Source of the DNA: Aquisalimonas sp. 2447
GTDB lineage: Bacteria; Pseudomonadota; Gammaproteobacteria; Nitrococcales; Aquisalimonadaceae
NCBI RefSeq assembly: GCF_012044895.1
Contig: NZ_CP050695.1
Location: forward strand, 3,908,635-3,972,634
Direction of reading: 5' to 3'
DNA length: 64,000 nt
The position numbers and the translations under genes were made by a program. Below, piece after piece: positions 37,707 through 46,959 of the stretch. Below the pieces are notes generated by a model, which saw only the letters and a list, made by a program, of their open reading frames with translations, ran no database searches and was not told the DNA's origin. Positions within the stretch are counted from its first letter, which is position 1, and each line of letters opens with the position of its first letter.

Positions 37707-37726
37707 GGCGGATCTTTAGATCCGCC
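37703..37726 (+). repeat. REP palindrome, type A variant overlapping a stop codon
   Basis: GTAG head followed by GGCGGATC/GATCCGCC arms. The TAG of the head (37704-37706) is the stop codon of the LOG-family gene. Confidence 0.8.
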
Positions 37727-37770
37727 GTCTGCCGACAGGCAGGCCCAGGTGGTTCATCGAAGACCGCAAT

Positions 37771-37777
37771 GGTGGAC
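37771..37777 (-). repeat. REP half, 3' exon side of the intron
   Basis: Minus-strand GTCCACC directly after the intron's last base. With 39768-39784 it rebuilds a complete type A REP. Confidence 0.85.
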
Positions 37778-37813
37778 GTCGGGTAGGCCGGCCGGTTACC
37801 CGGCCGGCCCCCA

Positions 37814-37848
37814 CAGATCCACTCGTGCGGGTTTCCCGCAAGTGGCTC
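37814..37848 (-). ncRNA. Group II intron domain V
   Basis: A 35-base minus-strand hairpin starting GAGCCACTTGCGG, with a GAAA tetraloop, closing CCGCACGAGTGG and ending ATCTG. The catalytic AGC triad (37847-37845) and the bulge opposite are intact. A GC-rich hairpin consistent with domain VI follows down to 37778. Confidence 0.85.
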
Positions 37849-37866
37849 CTCGTGTGAGTGGCTTCG

Positions 37867-39167
37867 CTACGTGGCGCAGATCCTGGCCCGGGCGAGCGGG
37901 TAACACTCCAGGAACCGGGAGAACTCCGACCACGGGATCGCCGCCTTCTGCGAGCGCCGCGACAGCCATCGGTGCCAGGAGCGCATCGCCTGGGAGCGGA
38001 CCTGGTCGATCGCTGCAAAGTTACCACGCACGCCGAAGTAGGCGTAGTGGCCCCGGAGTCTGCGGTTCAGGGCTTGCCACTGCTCAACCACGGGGTGATG
38101 CCGCATCACACAGCACCAACGATCGATTGCATGCATGGCCCGGCGCAGCCATCCCGCGCCGTCTTGCGCTTGACCACCAGCGCCCTCGCCTCGACCGCCC
38201 CCAGTAGTGGGTGAAGCCGAGAAAATCGAAGGTCTCCGGGTGCGGTCCTCCGCCCGATCCGGGCCGGTCGAACCGCACAACCCGGGTCTTCTCCGGGTGG
38301 AGTTCCAGCCCGTAGCGCGCAAAACGCTTGGGCAGCACCTCCATCACCCGCCGGGCATCGCTCTCGCAGGCGAACACCAGCAGCGCATCGTCGGCAAAAC
38401 GCACCAGGTGCGCCTCACCGCGCAACCGGGGCCGGACACTGTCCTCGAACCACGTATCCAGCACCTCGTGGAGGAAAATGTTGGCGAGCATCGGCGAGAT
38501 CACCCCGCCCTGCGGGTGCCCCGCCAGGCTGGCGCCACTGCCCTTCCTCCAGCACGCCGGCGTTCAACCATTTGCCGATCAACCGAACCAGCACGCCGTC
38601 ACGTACCCGCCGACGCAGCACCTCCCGCAACAGACCATGGTCGACCCGGTCAAAGAACTTGCGCACGTCAAGATCAATCACCCAGCCACCGCCCATCGCC
38701 ATCAACGGCCGCCAGACCGCCTGCAGCGCCTGGTGCGCCGAGCGTCCCGGGCGGAAGCCGTACGAGCCCTCGTGGAACTCCGGCTCGTAGACCGCCTCCA
38801 GCACCATCGCCACCGCCCGCTGGAGCACCTTGTCCTCAAACGTCGGAATGCCGAGCGCTCGGCGCTCGCTCCCGTCACCCTTGGGGATCGAGGTGCCCCG
38901 CACCGGCGGCGCCCGGTACGCCCCGGACTTCGCCCGCTCCAGCAGCGAGCTCAGGTTCGCCTCAAGCTCCTCGCCGTAGGCGGCACCCGTGCGACCATCA
39001 ACGCCCGGCGCCCCGTCCTTGCGCGTGCGTCGATACGCCTCACGCAACCACGCCTCGTCAATGTGATGGGCCAACGTCAAAAGCGGCCTGTCCGGAAGAC
39101 GCCGCGCCAGATCCGCTATCTGTTGGCATCGCGTTGAGATGAGATCAGAGTCCAATGCCTCCGCCAT
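37867..39167 (-). pseudogene. Group II intron reverse transcriptase/maturase, frameshifted
   Basis: Reading down from ATG 39167 (GGAGGG 4 bases upstream), reverse transcriptase blocks appear in order: [68 protein letters not shown], then, after a shift, [15 protein letters not shown] and the catalytic FADDALLVF, then [10 protein letters not shown], and after further shifts the maturase domain ([28 protein letters not shown]). One frameshift is an extra G in a GGGG run near 38535; one or two more lie near 38165-38200. The protein cannot be made as a single chain. Confidence 0.87.
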
Positions 39168-39767
39168 CGGTCCCTCCAACAGCTCCACTCACACGGTCTC
39201 CCCTTCCCCTTCACCGGGTCCGCTGGGGCGCGTTCCCCGGCTGCTCCGGTACTATGGGAGACTCCGACTGCCTGCCGCCCGTCTGGCACCGCTCTGGCTG
39301 TCCTCGCAGCACCATACCGCCGCAGCGCCCTCAGCCTTCGCTCCAGCAGCAGGAGGACGCTCCCACCACTGGCCCGGACTGCGGATCAGCGGTCGCCCGC
39401 ACCGTCTACTTCTTAGGCGGAGACGACAGGCCCTCCCAGGTTCCTGGGGGACCCCAATGTGCCCATGCCCCGCTCTCGGACCCCGGCGGGCACACCACAC
39501 CAGGCCTCTACAGTGCAGCGTTACTGCCTTCCGGTCTTCAGACACCGTCGGCACCCACAATGTCGCGGATTTCGGGGCTCAATCACGCAGCCTGGACACT
39601 CGCTGTCTACGCTTCACCACAGCAGTTACCCACTGCAGCGCAAGACTCGCTTCCGGCTGGTGGCCAACCTCTACCGGGCGGGCTCAACGGCCCGCTGGGT
39701 CCCTCTCGCAATTTCATGGCCGCCTCCATGCCACCAATCCCAAGCGACCAGGCTTCGCCTGGCGCTC

Positions 39768-39784
39768 CTGAAGGTCCACCCTAC
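39768..39784 (-). repeat. REP half, 5' exon side of the intron
   Basis: Minus-strand GTAGGGTGGACCTTCAG ending exactly at the intron 5' boundary. Contains IBS1 and IBS2. Confidence 0.85.
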
Positions 39785-39816
39785 GGCTGCTACGGTCAGC
39801 GCCCGCACCATCAACC

Positions 39817-39838
39817 GTAGGAGCGGCGGAAGCCGCGA
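39817..39838 (+). repeat. REP palindrome, type C
   Basis: GTAGGA head, then GCGGC-GGAA-GCCGC. Matches the type C pair at 4522-4590 apart from the centre. Confidence 0.75.
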
Positions 39839-39847
39839 CCGCTGGAA

Positions 39848-39869
39848 GGTGCATCAAGATGCACCCTAC
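39848..39869 (-). repeat. REP palindrome, type B
   Basis: Minus-strand GTAGGGTGCATC plus TTGATGCACC; faces the copy at 39900-39921. Confidence 0.8.
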
Positions 39870-39899
39870 GGGTGCCATACTCTGGCGCTGTACCGCTGC

Positions 39900-39921
39900 G
39901 TAGGGTGCATCTTGATGCACC
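39900..39921 (+). repeat. REP palindrome, type B
   Basis: Plus-strand type B unit just beyond the 3' end of uvrD, identical to 2747-2768. With 39848-39869 it forms an inverted pair. Confidence 0.8.
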
Positions 39922-39935
39922 GCAAACACCCCCGC

Positions 39936-42110
39936 CTATGCGCTGTCCAGCTTGGCGTAGGCCGCCACCAGCCATTTGGTGCCGGCGTCGGTGAAGTTCA
40001 CCTGCACCCGGGCACTGGGCCCCTGGCCCTCGTACTGCAGCACGATGCCGTCGCCGAACTTCGGGTGGTGAACCCGCTGCCCCAGACTGAAAGCCGCCTC
40101 CTGGGGCGCCATGGGTTCCCCCAGCCCGGCACGCACGGCCATCTGCGGGCGAGAGACGTTCATGCGGGTGCGCACGTGCTGCACGCAGTGCTCCGGCAGC
40201 TCGGCGAGAAACCGTGACGGCGCGCCGAAGGTCTCGGAGCCGTGCAGGCGACGTTTCTCGGCCCAGGTCATGACGGCGTGCTGGCGTGCCCGGGTGAGGC
40301 CGACATAACACAACCGCCGCTCCTCCTCGAGACGGTCCGGGTCCTCGGCGGACATGCGGTGGGGAAACAGGCCTTCCTCAAGGCCGGTGAGAAACACCAC
40401 CGGGTACTCGAGTCCCTTGGCAGAGTGCAGGGTCATGAGCTGGACGCAGTCCTCCCAGGCGTCCGCCTGGCCCTCGCCGGCCTCCAGGGCGGCATGGGAC
40501 AGGAATGCGGTGAGCACGTCCATGTCCTCGTCGCCCTCCCACTCCTGCTCGAAGTGGCGGGCGGCGTTGATCAGTTCGTCCAGGTTCTCCAGGCGCGACT
40601 CGCCACGGTCGCTGCTGTCCTTCTGGAACAGCTCGCGCAAGCCGGAACCGCGAACCACCACGTCGATCTGTTCCGCCAGGGGCTGCTCCGCGGCCTCCTC
40701 GCCCAGGGCATCGATGAGCGCCAGAAAGCGGGTCACCGACGTCGCCGCACGGCCCGGCAGGCTACGATCGGCAATGGCCGCCCGGGCGGCGGCCCAGAGG
40801 CTCACGCCGCGGGCACGGGCTTGCTCACGCAGGGTATCCACGGTCTTGCCGCCGATGCCGCGGGCGGGGGTATTCACCACCCGCTCGAACGAGGGGTCGT
40901 CATCACGGTTGTCCAGCAGCCGCAGGTAGGCCAGGGCATCCTTGATTTCGGCGCGCTCGAAGAAGCGCAGCCCGCCATAGACGCGGTAGGGTAGGCCGCG
41001 GGTGAGCAGCGCCTCCTCGAACACCCGGGACTGGGCATTGGAGCGGTAGAGAATGGCCATGTCGCTGCGCGCCAGCCCCTGGTTCTCGATCTGTTCGACA
41101 ATGCGCTCCACCACGTAGCGCGCCTCGTCCAGTTCGTTGAAGGCAGCGTAGATGGCCACCGGGTCGCCCTCGGCGCCGTCGGTCCACAGGTTCTTGCCCA
41201 TGCGCCCGCTGTTGTGGGCGATCAGGGTGTTGGCGGCGGTGAGAATGGTTTCCGTGGAACGGTAGTTCTGTTCCAGGCGCATCACCTTCATGCCCGGGTA
41301 GTCGTCGCTGAGCCGGCGGATGTTCTCCACCCGGGCCCCCCGCCAGCCGTAGATGGACTGATCGTCATCCCCGACCACGAACAGGTCGGCGTCGTTGCCG
41401 GCGAGCTGACGCAGCCAGGCGTACTGGATGCCGTTGGTATCCTGGAACTCATCCACCAGGAAGTGCCGGAGCTGCCCGCGGTAGTGGGCGAGCAGTCCCG
41501 GGTGATCCCGCAGCAGCTCGAAACTGCGCAGCAGCAGCTCGGCAAAATCCACCTGGCCATTGCGATCGCAGGCCTCCTGGTAGGCCGCATAGATGCGCAC
41601 CAGGCGCTCGGTATAGGGGTCGCCGCCAGTGCCGAGGTCCGCGGGCCGGTGGCCGTCGTCCTTGCGGGCATTGATGTAGCCCTGCACCTGGCGCACCGGG
41701 AAACGGCTTTCGTCGATTTCCAGCAGCCGCATGACCCGCTTCACCTGTCGGCGCTGGTCTTCGGCGTCCAGGATCTGGAAGGTCTCCGTGAGCCCCGCCT
41801 CCCGCCAGTGACGGCGCAGCAGACGGTGGGCGAGACCGTGGAAGGTACCGGTCCACATGCCGGCGGCGGAGTAGCCCAACAGCCGTTCGATGCGGCCGCG
41901 CATCTCTGCCGCCGCCTTGTTGGTGAAGGTCACCGCGAGGATGCTGTAGGGCGGGGCATTTTCCACCCGGCCCAGCCAGGCGGCACGATGCACCAGCACC
42001 CGGGTCTTGCCGCTGCCGGCCCCGGCCAGCACCAGATTGTGGCCCAAGGGGACACTCACGGCCTCGCGCTGGGCGTCGTTCAAGGGATCGAGAATGTCGG
42101 ATACGTCCAT
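39936..42110 (-). CDS. uvrD: UvrD/Rep-family DNA helicase II
   Basis: A 724-residue SF1A 3'-5' helicase. Walker A is AGAGSGKT (29-36), with VTFTNKAAAEMRGRI (Ia), FLVDEFQDTNGIQYAWL (II), VVGDDDQSIYGWRGA (III), LEQNYRST (IV), LMTLHSAKGLEYPVVFLTG (V) and LCYVGLTRAR (VI). Length matches E. coli UvrD (720), and the C-terminal Tudor-like end HPKFGDGIVLQYEGQG fits UvrD rather than Rep. It acts in nucleotide excision and mismatch repair. I start it at 42110 (MDVSDILDPLN); a longer frame runs into the oxyR gene and is not supported. Confidence 0.94.
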   Translation of the reverse strand: MDVSDILDPLNDAQREAVSVPLGHNLVLAGAGSGKTRVLVHRAAWLGRVENAPPYSILAVTFTNKAAAEMRGRIERLLGYSAAGMWTGTFHGLAHRLLRRHWREAGLTETFQILDAEDQRRQVKRVMRLLEIDESRFPVRQVQGYINARKDDGHRPADLGTGGDPYTERLVRIYAAYQEACDRNGQVDFAELLLRSFELLRDHPGLLAHYRGQLRHFLVDEFQDTNGIQYAWLRQLAGNDADLFVVGDDDQSIYGWRGARVENIRRLSDDYPGMKVMRLEQNYRSTETILTAANTLIAHNSGRMGKNLWTDGAEGDPVAIYAAFNELDEARYVVERIVEQIENQGLARSDMAILYRSNAQSRVFEEALLTRGLPYRVYGGLRFFERAEIKDALAYLRLLDNRDDDPSFERVVNTPARGIGGKTVDTLREQARARGVSLWAAARAAIADRSLPGRAATSVTRFLALIDALGEEAAEQPLAEQIDVVVRGSGLRELFQKDSSDRGESRLENLDELINAARHFEQEWEGDEDMDVLTAFLSHAALEAGEGQADAWEDCVQLMTLHSAKGLEYPVVFLTGLEEGLFPHRMSAEDPDRLEEERRLCYVGLTRARQHAVMTWAEKRRLHGSETFGAPSRFLAELPEHCVQHVRTRMNVSRPQMAVRAGLGEPMAPQEAAFSLGQRVHHPKFGDGIVLQYEGQGPSARVQVNFTDAGTKWLVAAYAKLDSA

Positions 42111-42129
42111 GGGTGCGCAGTGTAGCAAC

Positions 42130-43059
42130 TCAGGCGCTGGCGGGGGCATGCTCCAGTGACGCGGCCAGGCGGTGCACGGGGTCCAGGGCACGGACGACCC
42201 GCACCAGCGCTCGCACAGCCGGCTCCCGGGCCGACCCCTTGCGCCACAGGGCGGCAATGCGGCGACGGGGTTGGGGGTCCAGGAACCGCCGCAGGGCCAG
42301 GCCGCCTTCGCCGACGGTACCGGTGGCGAGTTCCGGCAGCAGGGTGGGCCCGGCACCGGTGGCGGCCATCTGCCGCAGGGTCTCGAGGCTGGTGGCGCGG
42401 AACTCGGTTGCTTCCACGGCGCCCACCGCGTGGCACAGGCTCAGCGCCTGGTCGCGCAGGCAGTGGCCTTCGTCCAGCAGCAGCATGCGCGTGTCCATCA
42501 GGTCGTCGAGGCTCAGACGCGGGTGCGCCGCCAACGGGTGATCCTCCGGCGCGGCCAGCAGGAACGGCTCGTCGTAGAGGGTCAGTTGGGGGAAGGCGTC
42601 GCCGCCTTCCACGGGTACGGCGATGATGGCTGCATCCAGGGCGCCCTGGCGGAGTTTGTCCAGGCAACGGGCCGTCGGCTCTTCGTGCAGCAGGGGCCGT
42701 AACTGCGGCAACTCCTGCGCCAGGGCAGGAAAGAGATGGGGCAACAGGTACGGGGCAACGGTGGGGATCACCCCCAGGCGCAGATCACCGGCCAGTGGGT
42801 CGTGGGCCGCACGGGCCACTTCCACGATGTCGTCGGCAGTATTGAGTATGAGCCGGGCACGCCGGGCGACTTCGTCGCCGATGGGCGTCAGCATGACCTG
42901 TTTGCTGGAACGCTCCACGAGCTGCGCGCCGAGGAACGCCTCCAGCTTCTTCAACTGCGCGCTCAGGGTGGGCTGGCTGACAAAGCAAGCGTCGGCGGCG
43001 CGACCGAAGTGACGGTGCTCGGCCACTGCAACCAGGTAGCGGAGATCGCGCAGATTCAT
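42130..43059 (-). CDS. oxyR: OxyR, peroxide-sensing LysR regulator
   Basis: A 309-residue LysR-type regulator: N-terminal winged HTH (LRDLRYLVAVAEHRHFGRAADACFVSQPTLSAQLKKLE) and a periplasmic-binding-like sensor domain. The redox cysteines Cys200 and Cys209 (GHCLRDQALSLC) have the spacing of E. coli Cys199/Cys208, which form a disulfide on contact with H2O2. It activates peroxide defence genes, none of which is adjacent. The start at 43059 (MNLRDLRYL) has GGA 6 bases upstream. It is 19 bases upstream of uvrD and probably co-transcribed. Confidence 0.94.
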   Translation of the reverse strand: MNLRDLRYLVAVAEHRHFGRAADACFVSQPTLSAQLKKLEAFLGAQLVERSSKQVMLTPIGDEVARRARLILNTADDIVEVARAAHDPLAGDLRLGVIPTVAPYLLPHLFPALAQELPQLRPLLHEEPTARCLDKLRQGALDAAIIAVPVEGGDAFPQLTLYDEPFLLAAPEDHPLAAHPRLSLDDLMDTRMLLLDEGHCLRDQALSLCHAVGAVEATEFRATSLETLRQMAATGAGPTLLPELATGTVGEGGLALRRFLDPQPRRRIAALWRKGSAREPAVRALVRVVRALDPVHRLAASLEHAPASA

Positions 43060-43139
43060 GGGAGTTCCACAGTAACAGCGTGGACCCGTATGATACTTGG
43101 ATTGGGGCACGCTGAATAACGAGAAGAAGGGATCTCGCC

Positions 43140-44126
43140 ATGTCGTCGGTTCATGCCACCGGGAGCGATCGCAGCATTCCCGTCGTCATCGTCGATGACG
43201 CCCGTTTCACCCTGGAAATGCTGCGACGGGTGCTGCACAGCACGGGGTTTTCGGATCTACGGGTCGCAGGCTCGGCTGAGGAGGCGCTGGCCATGTTGCG
43301 CGAGCGCCAGGCCGGTATTCTGGTGGCCGACTGGCTGATGCCGGAGATGGACGGCCTGAACCTCACCCGCGAGGTGCGCCATCTCGACGAGGAAACGGAT
43401 CACTACACGTACGTCATCCTGCTGACGGCCAAGGAAGGCATGCAGTCCCTCACGGAAGCCTTTGACAGCGGTGTCGACGACTTCATCAACAAGTCCCCGG
43501 ATAACCAGGAGCTTCTCGCCCGCGTGCATGCCGCGGGCCGCATCTCCCAGCTGCAGAACGAGCTGCTGACGGCGAAACGACAGCTCCAGGTGCTGACCCG
43601 GGAAGCGGGCTCACCGGAGAACTTCGACACCGCCACCGGCCTGGGCAACCGGGAGTTTGTCGAGGCGGAGCTGGAGAGGCTGCTGCGCCACACGGAGGCG
43701 CGGGGAGGCAGCGTGTGTGTTGCACTGGTGCGGTTGGCGGATGCCAAGGCAATGCGGCAGAAGCACGGTGATGCCGCCGTCGGCGAAATACTGGCGACCA
43801 TGGCGCAACGTCTCCGGCGTGGCGTGCGGCCGCTGGACCGGATCGGAACCCTGGACGGCACCACCTTCGCCGTACTCATGCACCATGACCGCGGTGACAG
43901 TTGCCACCCGAACACCTTTCGCCGACTCCATCAGGCCCTGAACCTGCGGGCCTACCGCACCCGCGAAGGTTTCGTCAGTGCGGGCGCCGGGATGACACTT
44001 TGCAGCCTGGACCAGCAGGCGACCACGACCGGGCCGACCCCGGCAACGGTGCTGGACGCTGCTGCCGACGGGCTGGAGGAGTCGCATAATGCGGGGCGGG
44101 TCGTGGTTTCGCCCTGGCGCGGCTGA
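43140..44126 (+). CDS. Response regulator with degenerate GGDEF domain
   Basis: A 328-residue protein: receiver domain (residues 13-130) with acidic pocket VIVDD, phosphoacceptor Asp64 (LVADWLMPEMDG), LLTAKEG and the Lys in INKSPDN, a short coiled linker, and a GGDEF-fold output (about 160-320). The active-site loop reads GTLDGTTFAVLM instead of GGDEF, so it should not make c-di-GMP. A role as a phosphorylation-controlled c-di-GMP or protein-interaction module is possible. No histidine kinase is adjacent. Divergent from oxyR with 80 bases between the starts. Confidence 0.86.
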   Translation: MSSVHATGSDRSIPVVIVDDARFTLEMLRRVLHSTGFSDLRVAGSAEEALAMLRERQAGILVADWLMPEMDGLNLTREVRHLDEETDHYTYVILLTAKEGMQSLTEAFDSGVDDFINKSPDNQELLARVHAAGRISQLQNELLTAKRQLQVLTREAGSPENFDTATGLGNREFVEAELERLLRHTEARGGSVCVALVRLADAKAMRQKHGDAAVGEILATMAQRLRRGVRPLDRIGTLDGTTFAVLMHHDRGDSCHPNTFRRLHQALNLRAYRTREGFVSAGAGMTLCSLDQQATTTGPTPATVLDAAADGLEESHNAGRVVVSPWRG

Positions 44127-44150
44127 GCAACCGGGGCCGCACGCCGCCGC

Positions 44151-45983
44151 TTACTCCACCGTCACCGACTTGGCGAGATTGCGCGGCTTGTCCACGTCCG
44201 TGCCCTTGAGCACGGCCACATGATAGGCCAGCAGCTGCAATGGGATGGTAAACACCAGCGGCGCCACGAACTCGTCCACCGCCGGCACCGGCAGGACTGT
44301 CAAGCCGGCCCTCGGCGTGAAGGTCACCTGGTCATCGGCAAACACCAGTAGTTCTCCACCCCGCGCCTCGACTTCCTGCAGGTTGGATTTCAGCTTCTCC
44401 AGCAGTTCGTCGTTGGGCGCCACAGCGACCACGGGCATCTCGGCATCAACCAGGGCCAGGGGCCCGTGCTTGAGTTCGCCGGCGGGATACGCCTCGGCGT
44501 GGATGTAGGAGATCTCCTTGAGCTTGAGGGCCCCTTCCAGCGCCACCGGGAATTGCGGCCCGCGCCCCAGGAACAGGCTGTGGCGCTTGTCCACGAAGCG
44601 CTCGGCCAGGGCCGCGATCCGGGGCTCCAGCGCCAGGGTTCGCTCCACGGCGGCGGGGAGGTCGTGCAGCGCGGCCACCAGGCGGGCTTCCGTGGCCCCG
44701 TCCAGGGCCTGCCGGCGGCCCAGTGCGGCCACGAGTAACAGCAATGCCGCCAGCTGGGTGGTGAACGCCTTGGTGGACGCCACGCCGATTTCCGGACCGG
44801 CGCGGGTCATGAGGGTCAGGTCCGACTCCCGCACCAGCGAGCTCTCCGGCACATTGCAGATGGTTAGGCTGGCGGCGTAGCCCAGGGTTTTGGCCTCCCG
44901 CAGGGCCGCCAGGGTATCCGCGGTCTCGCCGGACTGGGAGATGGTCACGAACAGGGTTGCAGGCGGAACCACATGGCGGCGGTAGCGGAATTCGCTGGCA
45001 ACCTCCACATCGCAGGGCAGTCCGGCAAGGCTCTCGAACCAGTAGCGGGCGATCATGCCGGCGTGGTAACTGGTGCCGCAGGCGACGATCTGCACCCGCT
45101 GCACCGTGTCGAAGATGGGCAGGGCATCGGGGCCGAAGATTTCCGGCAGCACCGTGTCCCGGGACAGCCGCCCCTCCAGGGTCTCGGTCAGCGCCCGGGA
45201 CTGCTCATGGATTTCCTTGAGCATGAAGTGACGATAGCCGCCCAATTCCACGGCATCCGGGGAGACTTCCGACACCCGCACCGGCCGTTCCACTCGCTGG
45301 CCATCAACATCGTGAACTTGCAGCGAATCGCGGCGAACATCGGCGATATCACCTTCTTCCAGGAAGACGAAGCTCTGCGTCACCGGCAGCAGTGCGAAAA
45401 CATCCGAGGCGATGAAGTGCTCGCCGATACCGATACCGAGCACCAAGGGGCTGCCCCGACGGGCCGCCACCAGGCGCTCGGGCTCGTCCACGGAGATCAC
45501 GCCGAGGGCGAACGCGCCATGGAGATCCGCAACAGTTCGGCGGACCGCCTCCAGCAGGTCATTGCCGGCAGCGACGTGACGGTGGATTTCGTTGACCACC
45601 ACCTCGGTGTCGGTCTCCGATTCAAAGGTGTAGCCATCCGCCTCGAGATTGCGGCGTAACGCCTCGTAGTTCTCGATGATACCGTTGTGGACCACGGCGA
45701 TGCGGCCCCGGGCAAGGTGGGGATGCGCGTTGGCGTCGGTGGGCCGGCCGTGAGTGGCCCAGCGGGTGTGCGCGATGCCGGTTGCCCCGCTCATGGGCTG
45801 GGCGGTGAGCGCCTCCTCCAGGGCCGCCACCTTGCCTACGGCGCGACGTCGGTCAATGCCGCCGTCGCGCTGCAGCACCGCCATGCCAGCGGAGTCGTAG
45901 CCCCGGTATTCGAGGCGCTTGAGACCCTCCAGCAGGATGCGGATGACATCCCGCTCGGCAACAGCACCGACAATCCCACACAT
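44151..45983 (-). CDS. glmS: Glucosamine-6-phosphate synthase
   Basis: A 610-residue glutamine:fructose-6-phosphate amidotransferase. The N-terminal nucleophile Cys2 (MCGIVGA) and the glutaminase motifs HTRWATHG and HNGIIENY are present, followed by two SIS domains ([37 protein letters not shown]) and the terminal NLAKSVTVE. It makes glucosamine-6-phosphate for peptidoglycan and LPS, the first step towards the product of GlmU encoded nearby. AAGGAG lies 7 bases before the start. It follows the Usp gene by 18 bases. No glmS ribozyme is apparent. Confidence 0.96.
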   Translation of the reverse strand: MCGIVGAVAERDVIRILLEGLKRLEYRGYDSAGMAVLQRDGGIDRRRAVGKVAALEEALTAQPMSGATGIAHTRWATHGRPTDANAHPHLARGRIAVVHNGIIENYEALRRNLEADGYTFESETDTEVVVNEIHRHVAAGNDLLEAVRRTVADLHGAFALGVISVDEPERLVAARRGSPLVLGIGIGEHFIASDVFALLPVTQSFVFLEEGDIADVRRDSLQVHDVDGQRVERPVRVSEVSPDAVELGGYRHFMLKEIHEQSRALTETLEGRLSRDTVLPEIFGPDALPIFDTVQRVQIVACGTSYHAGMIARYWFESLAGLPCDVEVASEFRYRRHVVPPATLFVTISQSGETADTLAALREAKTLGYAASLTICNVPESSLVRESDLTLMTRAGPEIGVASTKAFTTQLAALLLLVAALGRRQALDGATEARLVAALHDLPAAVERTLALEPRIAALAERFVDKRHSLFLGRGPQFPVALEGALKLKEISYIHAEAYPAGELKHGPLALVDAEMPVVAVAPNDELLEKLKSNLQEVEARGGELLVFADDQVTFTPRAGLTVLPVPAVDEFVAPLVFTIPLQLLAYHVAVLKGTDVDKPRNLAKSVTVE

Positions 45984-46001
45984 ACCCGTACTCCTTCGGG
46001 T

Positions 46002-46841
46002 TCAGATCAGGCTGGAACGCGGCACCATGAGCACCGACTGGCTGGCGCGGCGAACGACGCTCTCCGTGGTGCTGCCGAGCATGAGTTCGCGGATCGGGCT
46101 CCGGCCGCGCTTGCCGACAATCAACATGGTGCTGCCCTCTTCCTCGGCAACATCCGCCAGCACGCGCGACGGGGTGCCCTCTTCCAGACGGGTGACAACA
46201 CGGTCACGGCCTGCACCATACTGCTCCACCAGGGCCTCCAGGCGGCCCTGCGCCTGTTCCCGGGCGAGACCGGCGCCGATGTCCTCGATCACTTCCTGCT
46301 CGAGGACATGGCAGAGCACGATCTTCTCGGCGTGAGCTGCCAGCTCGGCGGCGTGGCGTTCGGCCTCGAAGCAGGAATCGGAAAAATCGGTGCCCAGCAG
46401 GACGGAGCGGAAACCACGGCCGGAGACCCGCGGCCGATCACCGATGGGCTCGATCAGCGTCGGGGTCGTTGTCTTGCGGATGAGCTGCAGCACCGTGGAG
46501 CCACGGAGGAACTCCCGGAAACGGCTTTCGCCACGGGACCCCACCAAAATCAGATCCGCCTGGCGTGCGCGGGCGATGGCGGAGAGCTCGTAGGCGGGCT
46601 GCCCGGTGCGGAGCTCGATGTTCACCTGGAATCCGGCGCCCTCGAGGGTACTTTTCTCCTCTTCCAGACGACGGCGCGCCTCCTGCCGATTAGCTTCGTC
46701 CTGAGTATCCGAATGGTGGGAGCGCAGCACGTCCACCAGGGTGAGGTGGCGGGTACCGAGCTTGTGGAGTTCGGTGAGTTCCTCCAGCAGCCCCGTGGAG
46801 GCGGATGCGAAATGGGCGGCCACTACAGCGTGTTCATACAT
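46002..46841 (-). CDS. Tandem universal stress protein (UspA family)
   Basis: A 279-residue protein of two UspA domains. Both carry the ATP-binding pattern G-x2-G-x9-G-S: GSRGESRFREFLRGST in the first and GKRGRSPIRELMLGST in the second. ATP-binding Usp proteins act in stress survival and growth arrest. The start at 46841 (MYEHAVVAAH) has AGGAGG 10 bases upstream; an in-frame ATG 13 codons earlier has no SD. It lies 18 bases upstream of glmS, probably in one transcript. Confidence 0.88.
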   Translation of the reverse strand: MYEHAVVAAHFASASTGLLEELTELHKLGTRHLTLVDVLRSHHSDTQDEANRQEARRRLEEEKSTLEGAGFQVNIELRTGQPAYELSAIARARQADLILVGSRGESRFREFLRGSTVLQLIRKTTTPTLIEPIGDRPRVSGRGFRSVLLGTDFSDSCFEAERHAAELAAHAEKIVLCHVLEQEVIEDIGAGLAREQAQGRLEALVEQYGAGRDRVVTRLEEGTPSRVLADVAEEEGSTMLIVGKRGRSPIRELMLGSTTESVVRRASQSVLMVPRSSLI

Positions 46842-46959
46842 GAGCGATGATCCTCCTGGCATCTTGATCCCGGCCGCCACGCTCCCGTGAGAATCGCAGC
46901 GGGCGCCTACTACCTCATCATGGGGACACGGGCGCGAACGTCAACCGCCGCCGCGTCAT

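Larger units (their letters stand above)
37778..39767 (-). mobile_element. Group II intron inserted in a REP
   Basis: A 1990-base intron on the minus strand. Both ends are fixed by the split REP: 5' exon ends CCTTCAG (39768), intron begins GAGCGCC, intron ends CTACCCGAC (37778), 3' exon begins GTCCACC. The 5' terminus GAGCG differs from consensus GUGYG at position 2. IBS1 (CTTCAG) is exactly complementary to CTGAAG at 39541-39536, a good EBS1; GGTGG upstream can pair with CCACC at 39663-39659 (EBS2). Domains I-III occupy about 39767-39190, the maturase lies in domain IV, and domains V and VI follow. No endonuclease domain is seen. Confidence 0.88.

Noticed and set aside
39189..39820. Plus-strand open frames of 200-250 codons in the stretch before uvrD
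   Set aside because: They are antisense translations of group II intron domains I-III and of REP palindromes.
43100..43115. ACGCTGAATAA near the response-regulator start, resembling half of the 28287-28341 element
   Set aside because: Only about 11 bases match and there is no inverted partner.
45984..46001. glmS ribozyme upstream of glmS
   Set aside because: Only 18 bases separate glmS from the Usp gene; no room for the ribozyme, which is typical of Gram-positives.
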